From contig JAAONU010000009.1 in the NCBI GenBank assembly GCA_012932295.1, positions 12,999,796 to 13,063,795 on the forward strand: 64,000 nt of DNA, written 5' to 3'. Positions 12,050-18,400 of the stretch are shown piece by piece. The notes below the pieces were generated by a model that saw only the letters and a list, made by a program, of their open reading frames with translations, did no database searches and was not told where the DNA came from. Made by a program: the position numbers and the translations under genes. Each line of letters opens with the position of its first letter. Positions within the stretch are counted from its first letter, which is position 1. The DNA comes from Cyclina sinensis (lineage: Eukaryota; Mollusca; Bivalvia; Venerida; Veneridae).

Positions 12050-12251
12050 ACAATACAAACCACATTTCTCTAAAGTATTTTTAATATTAAAAGCCCAGTT
12101 AAGGTAATTGTTCGTCCCTTTCTGCTCAAAACCATTTTTACATCGTATATGTTTTATATAATAATTAATTCTCGTAAGATGTTAATCAACTAAATCCAGT
12201 ATTTATATTTACCGCAAATACTGGGACATAAAGTTCGTAAGCTGGCATCAT
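219..12251 (-). CDS. CNPPD1: CNPPD1-type cyclin, N-terminal part (5 exons, C-terminus off left edge)
   Basis: Spliced minus-strand gene: exons 12251-12213, 6493-6406, 5466-5264, 4357-4229 and 280-219, joining in phase to 521 coding nt (173 codons plus 2 nt). The product resembles vertebrate CNPPD1 (cyclin Pas1/PHO80 domain-containing protein 1): an arginine-rich RIRKTFYYG segment, then RSACITPSSVMAGMVYVKRL, the VSSSELFLISM helix, ASKFLYDEG.DEEVFNDEW, and DWQLFVKPEEF. These match the order and spacing of the cyclin-fold core in that family. Vertebrate members are roughly 400 residues, so more than half of the protein lies left of the window. The family is a divergent cyclin related to yeast PHO80-class cyclins; its partner kinase is not inferable here. 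The four downstream exons are secure, whereas the first exon is an inference. Its introns hold a large VNTR and several decayed mobile elements. It is divergent to DIP2. Confidence 0.88.
281..1677. other. CNPPD1 intron, no recognisable element
   Basis: AT-rich intron sequence between exon 5 and the VNTR. It contains a 142-codon minus-strand open frame (1193-1621) with no recognisable domain or composition; I regard it as chance. Confidence 0.5.
1678..4225. repeat. 72/68-bp VNTR (about 36 copies) in CNPPD1 intron
   Basis: Head-to-tail array with unit TTTAAGCATGATAAAAACTT..., then an AAGCACYTGACTGTCT block and an AGAACCCAGTGTACAG block. Units come in two lengths (72 and 68 bp) that differ by a CTTT insertion in the CTGTCTCTTTAAG segment. 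Unit-to-unit identity is very high, with recurrent variants (AGTGAGA/ACTGAGA/AGTGAAG, CATGAT/CAAGAT) shared by adjacent units, as expected for recent local amplification. The unit holds an imperfect hairpin around AAAAACTTAGTGAGATTTTT. The array occupies about 65% of its intron. Confidence 0.97.
4229..4357 (-). CDS. CNPPD1: CNPPD1 exon 4 (core cyclin-fold segment)
   Basis: 129 nt, phase 0 at both ends. TAG acceptor at 4360-4358 and GTATGT donor at 4228-4223. It encodes the highly conserved ASKFLYDEG / EEVFNDEW block and ends in FLAAI, where vertebrates have FLSAM before DW. The tandem array in the following intron begins at intron position 4. Confidence 0.93.
4590..5175 (-). repeat. Ancient pearl-core tandem repeats (diverged)
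   Basis: Reverse-orientation remnants of the 165-bp core unit: GAACAAACTTGATACAGATCC, CTAGGCCTTGTGGTATCAAAC, and repeated AGGGTGGGGTCA / AGGGTGAGAG blocks correspond to the core's CTCTACCAAGTTTGTTC, CCACAAGGCCTAG and GCCCCACCC segments. About three degenerate units, with no ends preserved. Confidence 0.5.
5264..5466 (-). CDS. CNPPD1: CNPPD1 exon 3
   Basis: 203 nt, entering in phase 1 and leaving in phase 0. A TTTTCAG acceptor precedes it and a GTAAAG donor follows. It encodes DLLVDFYNEAAP, then SRSACITPSSVMAGMVYVKR and SSSELFLISM, the central cyclin-like helices of the family. The split Asp codon with exon 2 (G plus AT) supports the junction. Confidence 0.92.
5825..6345. repeat. Diverged ~175-bp tandem repeat, three units
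   Basis: Three successive units share the order AAAGGGYCATTACTCAATAA, GATGGCATTTRATGTGCA, CATATACATTCA and ACCAGTTCTAAGATA. Divergence is high, so it is old. The array ends about 60 bp from CNPPD1 exon 2. It is distinct from the pearl core family. Confidence 0.75.
6406..6493 (-). CDS. CNPPD1: CNPPD1 exon 2
   Basis: 88 nt between a CTTTTTCAG acceptor and a GTAGGT donor. It encodes EHEAFDERIRKTFYYGKL followed by TERPSLPVT. The basic RIRKTFYYG stretch corresponds to RIRRRLYYG of vertebrate CNPPD1, which places it near the N-terminus. Confidence 0.88.
6494..7367. other. CNPPD1 intron 1, unannotated segment
   Basis: AT-rich sequence with poly-T and poly-A runs and a CAA-rich stretch (7350-7370) leading into the next repeat. 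No gene or clear repeat seen. Confidence 0.5.
7368..8139 (-). mobile_element. Pearl-type element, 145-bp core family, truncated
   Basis: Begins with the terminal hairpin AGGGCCATGATGGCCCT of this repeat class and continues with about five degenerate 145-bp units (CTCTAGAGTGTTAACAAGG, GGGCTCTGTGACCTAG, CCCCAGATGACCCATAT, ACAAATTTCCAGG). It stops abruptly near 8139 with no microsatellite or opposite hairpin. The same core occurs in the opposite orientation at 22090-23520. Confidence 0.8.
8140..9020 (+). mobile_element. Decayed DNA-transposon copy with exon-like ORF
   Basis: Positions about 8355-8760 match, in reverse complement, positions about 23690-24130 inside the 6.2-kb TIR element: shared GATAAATTCCGTTTGTCATA, CCGTCGTATTTTA and GTCTTAACAAA blocks. 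Both copies also have an upstream CCAATCA box. Downstream, from the ATG at 8802, an open frame encodes MSDLNQGKKRLVPGSL and FLVRKTSDSHFD. It is followed after a TTTCTAG acceptor-like site by a second open segment (DVIQPSVQLSKQGTDV). I infer the 5' end of a transposase-like gene; the family is not identified. Confidence 0.45.
9021..9774. other. CNPPD1 intron 1, unannotated segment
   Basis: No recognisable gene or repeat. Short minus-strand frames (9069-9305, 9376-9654) lack domain character. Confidence 0.45.
9775..10041 (-). mobile_element. Pearl-type element, 3' module fragment
   Basis: Reverse-orientation end of a pearl-type copy: a core remnant (CCTTGTGGTTTCAGACAAG), the ATGGCAACCAGA and TTCATGCAAGGGACATCC module, a decayed ACGG microsatellite (ACGGACGGACG) and the terminal hairpin remnant ending GAGCTAA. 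It directly abuts the palindrome at 10052. Confidence 0.75.
10052..10112. repeat. Nested palindrome built from transposon-end motifs
   Basis: Two arms of about 28 bp are inverted copies of each other with about three mismatches. Each arm is itself centred on GGATCC, and the right arm contains the perfect 16-bp palindrome GATATGGATCCATATC. The arm ends (CAGGGATACGGA, CCATATCCCTAGA) are variants of the terminal inverted repeat of the element starting at 10131. Confidence 0.85.
10131..11005. mobile_element. 875-bp element with perfect 22-bp TIRs
   Basis: Positions 10131-10152 (beginning TCTAGGGATACGG) and 10984-11005 are exact reverse complements. A target-site duplication is not evident. Inside, on the minus strand, lies an open frame at 10648-10328 (106 codons, rich in Q, K and R, with no recognised domain). 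It is probably a non-autonomous DNA transposon; the superfamily is unassigned because neither TIR sequence nor duplication points to one. Confidence 0.7.
10328..10648 (-). pseudogene. ORF inside 875-bp TIR element, function unknown
   Basis: 106-codon open frame with a polar, basic N-terminal half (QTQQQVQQRRKRLNK) and no domain I recognise. It lies wholly inside the TIR element, so it may be a decayed remnant of element coding sequence or captured sequence. It may equally be chance. Confidence 0.25.
11006..12006. other. CNPPD1 intron 1, unannotated segment
   Basis: AT-rich sequence. A minus-strand open frame (11261-11001) begins with KPIFWVPNNSSKETEEVQYV, which has coding-like composition but no family I recognise. 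Otherwise nothing seen. Confidence 0.4.
12007..12048. repeat. Poly(A)42 tract
   Basis: Uninterrupted run of 42 A residues in CNPPD1 intron 1, about 165 bp from the proposed first exon. No SINE or LINE body is recognisable upstream; possibly an assembly-sensitive homopolymer. Confidence 0.95.
12213..12251 (-). CDS. CNPPD1: Proposed CNPPD1 first coding exon
   Basis: An ATG-ATG start at 12251 is followed by 13 codons (MMPAYELYVPVFA) and a GTAAATAT donor that leaves phase 0, as exon 2 requires. The donor has the same first eight bases as the one after exon 5. The peptide only weakly resembles the vertebrate N-terminus before the RIR segment. I saw no better phase-0 starter between 6494 and 15300, but this rests on inspection only. 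Confidence 0.45.
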
Positions 12252-12290
12252 AACGGCACGTGAATTTGACGTAGCACGTTCCTTATAATA
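12252..12290 (-). promoter_or_regulatory. Putative CNPPD1 proximal promoter motifs
   Basis: Just upstream of the proposed start are a CACGTG E-box (12257-12262), a TGACGTA CRE-like site (12267-12273) and an ACGTT half-site, an unusual clustering of CpG-containing motifs in this AT-rich sequence. No TATA box is evident. The assignment depends on the first-exon call. Confidence 0.3.
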
Positions 12291-12796
12291 GGTTTAACGG
12301 TCATTGTTGTTTATTTACAATTGGACAGGCAGATTAGATCTGGACGTAAATAAACTAACCAATATGATTTCCTTGCCCTATTAATTGAATCTCAACATAA
12401 AGATTTGCAAGAAATGTTTATATTCTTCATATTCTACATTTACGGTTTTGACAAGTATTTGATTACTTTCCTTCAGTACAGCATTTTCAAACTAAATTTT
12501 GGGGAACAATATCCTCACTCCAATATTTATAAGAAAGAACATCATCTGATTATATCAAATACCAAATATCCAACATAATACACACCTGTTTGTAATGGCA
12601 ATGGCGATTTCATCAATTTATTATTTCTCCAACGGGAAGGAATAAAGAAATGCTTCACAAATTTTATATCTGGATCATAAACTATATACATTAATCAATA
12701 CAATTGAATCTGATCAAATACTTAAATGCAATTGCAATTTTTTCAATCAGCTATAAATTTTTAATAGAAAATGGTTGAAGCTGTAAAATAACTTAC

Positions 12797-12856
12797 ATGG
12801 ACACACTATTTTCACACGCCAACACGCATCGCCTTGGACATTTCAATTTTAAGTGG
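12797..12856 (-). other. Exon-like segment, possible CNPPD1 5' UTR exon
   Basis: On the minus strand, a long pyrimidine tract ending TTTATTTCAG is followed by 60 nt and a perfect CAT|GTAAGT donor. It lies upstream of the proposed CNPPD1 start. It cannot join exon 2 as coding sequence without frame conflict, so it would be a 5' UTR exon or a chance pairing of splice-like motifs. Confidence 0.25.
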
Positions 12857-13087
12857 CTGAAATAAACAAAAAAGAAAAAAACATAGTCATCAAAGTTCGT
12901 TTTTGGTACACCTCTGTATAAACCTATATTTTGTAATATGACCGAATGTTTTATACATTTAATTACATACTTTAGCTGTAATAAGTCTATTCCGGTAATC
13001 AAAAGTCTATTCCGGTGTATTCCGGTAAAAAGTCTATTTCAGTATTCAGTGTAACCGTGCATTACACTCCAATCACTGACATCAACG

Positions 13088-13390
13088 TCTATCTATCTAT
13101 CTATCTATCTATTTGAATTTATTTATCGTCGGTTGCCCATATGACCGACGCCCCATGCAGAGATTATTTGTTATATGTTGTGGGGATAATACAAGATACA
13201 GAAAGCATCCCGTTGCAGAGACTCCCCTGATTCTTTTGCATGCTCAGCTGCACAGCACTGATACATGGGACCTCGATTTAACGTCTCATCCGAAAGACAG
13301 TTAGTAATGTTAGTGGAGGAGCGAGGGATCGATCTCGCGGACCATGGCCTACCAGTCCAGCGCGTTACCACTGGACCACTGAGTCGCTCC
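13088..13390 (-). mobile_element. tRNA-derived SINE, (ATAG)n-tailed
   Basis: Read on the minus strand, the 5' head (13390-13318) is tRNA-like: a 7-bp acceptor stem GGAGCGA/TCGCTCC, an A-box TGGTCCAGTGG and a B-box-like GAGATCGATCC. It is followed by a central segment with CTTTCGGATGAGACGTTAAA, a motif seen in widespread invertebrate SINEs. The tail ends in an (ATAG)n microsatellite at 13112-13088. Full-length, about 300 bp. It is not a functional tRNA gene, because the D and anticodon arms do not fold canonically. Confidence 0.88.
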
Positions 13391-13485
13391 TACATCAACG
13401 TGATACACCTCCGGCGTGTGACTGTCATGGGAGATAGATCGATGAGAAATAGAACCATTTTCTGCGGTGTTTATATGTGCTTGAG

Positions 13486-13654
13486 TTTATTCATTGTCGT
13501 TACCGGTTCCCCATATGACCGACGACCACTGCAGAGTTAGTTATTTTAGAGCGCAGGGGATAGTGCAAGATACAGAAAGCACTCCATTCCAAAGACAGCC
13601 TTGGCTATTTTCCATGTATAGCGTATAGCACTGACAAATGGGCCATCGGTTTAA
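13486..13654 (-). mobile_element. Second SINE copy, 3' half (split by a LINE)
   Basis: Diverged copy of the SINE at 13088-13390: it shares CCCATATGACCGACG, GATACAGAAAGCA and CACTGACAAATGGG(A)CC blocks in the same order and orientation. It breaks at GGTTTAA, exactly where the neighbour reads GATTTAACGTC. The missing half resumes at 14318. Confidence 0.82.
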
Positions 13655-13947
13655 TAACAATTAAGATAGAAACCGGAAGATATGTTGGTCTAAATGTAAA
13701 CGAACGACTTTGTAATTTCTGTCCAGATAATGTTGTAAAAGATGAGACACATTTTCTTTTAAATTGTTCTAAATATAATGATCTACGAGAAAATCTTTTA
13801 TTAAAATGCAATGATAAAAACCCAGAATTTGAACTTATGTCTGAGGTAAATAAGCTTGTATATGCTGTCAATTATCATTATGTGCATGTTTCTAAATTTT
13901 TAGTTGAAGCTATGAAAAGAAGAAGAATGTATCTATATAGAAGTTAA
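13655..13947 (+). pseudogene. LINE ORF2 C-terminal fragment
   Basis: About 95 intact codons ending at TAA 13945-13947. Cys-x2-Cys followed by HFLLNCxxYxDLR is the conserved C-terminal motif after the reverse-transcriptase domain in many animal LINEs. No catalytic domain is present, because the copy is 5'-truncated. It sits in the SINE and has no independent start. Confidence 0.75.
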
Positions 13948-14317
13948 AATATAAAATTTCGTTATAAGTATTTAATAGAAATCAACGGAAGCGCAAGCAA
14001 AATCTGCCAATCGTAATTTATATATTATAAGTTCAAAAATTTCATTGACTAACTTGTTTTACTTACGCATAACATTGTGTAATGCTCTAATTTTATTTGT
14101 AAATGTCTATTTTCCTTGTGCATGTATTCAATATTTAGTTGTTTGTAATATGTAGTTAAATTTATAAGTCTTTTTAAATATTTAAGCATAAAGTGACTTG
14201 TAGGCCTAACGTGGCCGGGTGTTGTAAATAGAAATTATATTTCATTCTATATAAAGCCCTGATATAATGTATAACACAATGTCACTATAATAAAATTTTC
14301 TTATCTTATCTTATCTT
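13655..14317 (+). mobile_element. 5'-truncated non-LTR retrotransposon 3' end
   Basis: Inserted in the second SINE. The plus strand is open to a stop at 13947 and encodes the typical C-terminal tail of LINE reverse-transcriptase proteins: IETGRY, a C-x2-C zinc-knuckle-like CNFC, DETHFLLNCSKYNDLR and a basic terminus MKRRRMYLY. About 370 bp of 3' UTR follow, ending in a (CTTAT)n tail. The flanking TTAA on both sides is compatible with a very short target duplication. Confidence 0.85.
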
Positions 14318-14430
14318 AACATTTGGTCCGAAAGACAATTAGTAAAAGTACTACAGGAATAGGGATCCGAACTTGCGACACCTTGATTACAAGTGCAACA
14401 CGTTACCAGTGATCAGCCCCTGAGGTACTT
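14318..14430 (-). mobile_element. Second SINE copy, tRNA-like 5' half
   Basis: Continuation of the split SINE: TTGGTCCGAAAGACAATTAG followed by a degenerate tRNA head (GGGATCCGAACTTGCGAC, CGTTACCAGTGATCAGCCCC). It is more diverged than the neighbouring copy. Confidence 0.78.
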
Positions 14431-15285
14431 ATTTGGTGAGAATTGTACAGCCAATAATTTGGGTTACGCGGTCAATGTTGATTACGCCAATTCCATCATT
14501 CACACAACATAAAAACTCATGCATTTTAAAGAAAGTTTGGGAAATAAATATAGAATTATATCTTAGTATTTTGCAGGTTTAATCCATAATAATCATTAAG
14601 GGAATACATGTTAATATAAGGAATGCATTGAACTTTTGATAAATAGGTGTACGAAAAAGTCTGGGTCAATTCAAAGTGCCAGAAGAGTCTCTCAGACTCC
14701 ACAAATCATTAGCCTTTTCTGAAACAAAGCAACTGGCACGCTTCTTATCGAGGTTCTGTTCGTTTCTAAGGCAAATAGTTTTCTACAAACACTTTGATCT
14801 TATTCAACTAGAGGACCGACGGATCTGTAAAGTTGAGACTTTGAATTGTAAAACAGATTTTTTAGTAAATGACACAGTATGTAGTAGCCTATGCCTTGGG
14901 GGTAAGTATTGCATATATATCACAGTGTTTTAACGCTGTTTTAGAGTTTTAATCCTTTGATATTGTGTTACTTGATATGACTCTCGTTTCTTTATTTACG
15001 TTATTTTTATTTAGTCTATTACACAATAATAATCATAGAAAAATTATGTACATTATGTTTTCAAAAGTTGACAGCTCAGATGTAAAAGTAAAGACTTTAA
15101 GAGAACTGTAACAACAACAGCAGCTTTGATAATGGTCCCATTTTATTTAGACAAAATTTGTAGACGAATCTTCTAGACTATTGCAAATTTTGTGTGGTAG
15201 AAATGCAGGGTGGTAACCGTTGTTTTGCTAAAATAAAACCGGCTCAAAATAGTAAGTCACAAAACAAACACTTCATCACTAAAAA
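14431..15285. other. Intergenic, upstream of DIP2
   Basis: No recognisable repeat or gene. A short plus-strand frame at 14676-14933 ends near a GTAAGT but has no family similarity I can see. This segment presumably contains distal promoter sequence of DIP2. Confidence 0.4.
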
Positions 15286-15295
15286 TCTCGCGAGA
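15286..15295. promoter_or_regulatory. TCTCGCGAGA core-promoter element of DIP2
   Basis: Perfect 10-bp palindrome TCTCGCGAGA located 99 bp 5' of the DIP2 start codon. In vertebrates this motif is a strong element of TATA-less housekeeping promoters and the site bound by BANP. A CCAATATGGCGAC block (15320-15332), similar to YY1-type ATGGCG motifs near start sites, lies 25 bp downstream. No TATA box is visible. Confidence 0.6.
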
Positions 15296-15324
15296 CTGAG
15301 GTGTGGTTTCGCTCAAAATCCAAT

Positions 15325-15360
15325 ATGGCGACGATCGCCGAAATCGAAGCGATCAATTAG
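15325..15360 (+). other. Short upstream ORF in DIP2 leader (11 codons)
   Basis: ATG GCG ACG ... TAG encodes MATIAEIEAIN and ends 33 nt before the DIP2 ATG at 15394, in a different frame. It would be translated only if transcription starts 5' of 15325, which the position of the promoter motif makes plausible. Confidence 0.4.
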
Positions 15361-15393
15361 TTTCTGAAATTGCTCCTTTATCTTGAAACGAAA

Positions 15394-15478
15394 ATGGCAG
15401 AAGTTGATACTTTAGGTTTGCAGCTGCCAGAGGATGTAAGGTTGAAACTGGCGGAATTAGATTTAGAATTATCCGAAG
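15394..15478 (+). CDS. DIP2: DIP2 exon 1 (residues 1-28)
   Basis: Starts at AAAATGGCAG and ends at GAAG|GTAATG, phase 1. It encodes the conserved ELDLELSEG start of the DMAP1-binding domain. The following intron is 11.6 kb, the second longest in the window part of the gene. Confidence 0.93.
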
Positions 15479-18400
15479 GTAATGCGCAAAACACGGACTT
15501 TTTCTATCATCTCGATTGTTTTTGCTGTCAAAATTATGAGTCAGACTCACTGTAGTCTCGCTTGAATGATTTCGAGCCTAGTATGAAAAGTGCATTGATT
15601 TATATTGCTTAAATACAAGATACAGATTGCAATTATTTGACAGCTGCTGTATCTATCTGAGTATACAGAAATAGCAACATTATCATGTCACGTTGTTAAA
15701 CTCGTTAGAATGAAACTGCTAGATCTGTGCCCATGCTAGGAAAATTTTGCTGGTAACATCAGCAAAATGTGTAGATGTTTGATATAATATCAACTTAATC
15801 AGAATTGACTAAAAATATTTATGAAAATTCACATTGTCTTTTGATTATTTAGTCATTTCCTGGGCCAATTTTTTCTTCAGAAACAAGATCTTTTCAAAGG
15901 TGTCTGGACGTTTCACCTCCCGGATGTTTCGGCCTTGGTCTTTCCACCTCCTAGACGTTTCGGCCCTGGTCTTTTTGGCTACTTTTTTGGTTATAATTTT
16001 GTATACTGTACGGATTTCTTTTTAATATAAAAAGGTACTTTGATCTGAGAAATCAATCAAATTTTCACTACTTTGTGAAGTATAAGTAACACCTTTATAA
16101 AGGTGCTAATTAAAAAATATAATGCATTATACAACTTTCACACTTCTTAACTAATGATCCCTAATCTGTTATATAACAACATATTAAAATCAATGTCCTT
16201 TTAAGCTATTTATAATTTTAATAATATAATTTTTATATTAAAAAAATATATTTATAAATATACATGTAGATTTATAGCTGATAATTCTATCACAATTCAT
16301 AGAAACTATCCTAGAAATAATTATTTTCCCAGTGAAATTTCAATATATGTATGACAAAAAATCTTCTTTATATCATAAATGTAATGTGTTTTTCAAGTAT
16401 GAGTTATATTATATATATAATATTATTACTCATTATACCTATTTTACATCTTCATCAAATTTACAAAAGATGCCGAAAAGACCAGGGTTTTGAGGCCGAA
16501 ATGTCCAGGAGGTGAAAAGTCCTGAAATCTTTTCAAAACATGTTCTGTTGTTTAAAAAAGTATGATAATTAAATTATTTCAGATCAAATTTTGGTTCATT
16601 CCGTATGAAAATATAGGATGAATACACTCAAGGGTTCACTGTTAGTCAATGGAAAGAAGGTCAAAGTATGTGCAGTGAACCCCTCATAATAGAGTATTTC
16701 ATTCAGTTAATACTGCATTACTGTCTTCGAATTGGTAAGCGTTTGCTTGCTGCAGGTGCATCAGTTTCTAATGCAGATCAAAAAAGCAGTGCTTCAAAAG
16801 TTATTGGAAAATCTTTAGAAAGCTGAATGTACAGTTAAATAATATGATGCCAGAAATTGTTTTTGACTGAAATACAAAGTTTTATATTTTTATATTCGTT
16901 TGTAGCTTCTGTCTTATAGTTCTTTTACAAGAATCCAAAAACTTAATTCAGTCATAGTGATATTATGCCAGACTGTCAAATCTGGCCGATAGAAATCAGC
17001 ATGATCTGATATAGACAGTCCACATTTCACTCCTAATGTTCAAGTGTTAGCACCATGACAAATTTTGTGAGTTAGATTTTCTTTTATGCCTGGAAAGAAA
17101 TAAGCTAATTTTGACAAGCTGAAGAATAAAGTTGAAGTGTTACAGTTTAGAACTCATGAATAAAAATCTTTGGGTATGCAGGACCCCCTGACACACAGGC
17201 CAGTACTTCCAAGTAAGCCTAGCTTATTCTTTTGACAGGTTTTATTTAAAAGTTAGTTGCAAGGATGGCAGTAATTGAAGTCAAGATTTTTCAGAACACC
17301 TTTGACAATATATTTATATGACATTTAGAAACAGACCAAAACAGACTTGAAGAGGTTTCATCATAGTGAAATTGCAGTAATTGTAGACAAATGTGTTGGA
17401 AATGCAAATTATAAAGTCAGTAATAAATTGACTCAGACTGTTTATAATGGTGCATTCACTACTGCTCATGCTAGGCCTGGCATTCCTGAAGTTAATCATA
17501 GAAAATCTGAAGACCTGGACTGAAATGCTTGTAAGTTCAGGTCAAATGTAATTGTATAAGCTATTCTTAGTCAATAATAGTTTTATAAAAAGTACTTATA
17601 TACAAAGACTGACTGTGGCAGCTTTAGGCCTTTGACCACTGTAGAATTTATGATGTATGAAGCCTTCAAAAAGTTAATAGCTTTACAGCATTAAAGAAGT
17701 CTGAGGTCAAGGTGCATGTATGATCTATTCTTTTGTACATTAATGTTATATGAATATATAAAGATTGAAATGTCTTTGAGTATGTTCATCACATGTTATG
17801 AGGATGTCATGCACACTGTCAAGGTCTCTCAGGTCCACTCTTACGTTTTTGTCTGGTTCAGGGTAGGTCTCAAGTCATGGTCAGACTTTAAAGCCTTGTT
17901 CCTGTGGCTGTTTTAGTGTATACTTATTTTTATACTTTTCTTTGATAAGGGAACAACTTCTTAAATTGATTCCACTTGGTGACTGCTTCCTGGGATCAAA
18001 CGTATACTAACCAGGAAGTCAGTAGAGATGCTCACCCCTGGTGGTATTTGAACAAGTTACTCCTGGTATAAGAGTAGGAATGTTTTCTGCTCCAAGTTTA
18101 GTTATTTAAGACTTCAAAATTGAATACTGAGAAAAGTAAGACTTGTCAAAGATTGCTTAATTTTGCTCCAAAAGTTTTCCAAAATCTATTATATATATGT
18201 ATTTGCGTGTCATCTCAGTCTGTTGTTATGCCCCACCCGTCCTTGAAATGGAGGAAAGACATAAAGTGTTACCACTGTCTTTGTGTGTGCCCTTCCATGT
18301 TTTTCATGTTAGGCTGATACATATAACTTCTAAACTGATAATGTGATTTCAGAAAAATTAGAAATGATCATCATGCCAGACAATGTGTTGCACATGTACT

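Noticed and set aside
12560..12640. Alternative CNPPD1 first exon (MKSPLPLQT then a GTGTGT donor)
   Set aside because: Leaves phase 1, incompatible with the phase-0 entry needed by exon 2, and the donor is weaker.
13318..13390. Candidate tRNA gene
   Set aside because: The acceptor stem pairs, but the D-arm spacing and anticodon arm are abnormal and the segment is the head of a SINE with a microsatellite tail.
15370..15393. Upstream in-frame TTG start for DIP2 (adding eight residues)
   Set aside because: Non-AUG start without support; the ATG at 15394 gives the expected family N-terminus.
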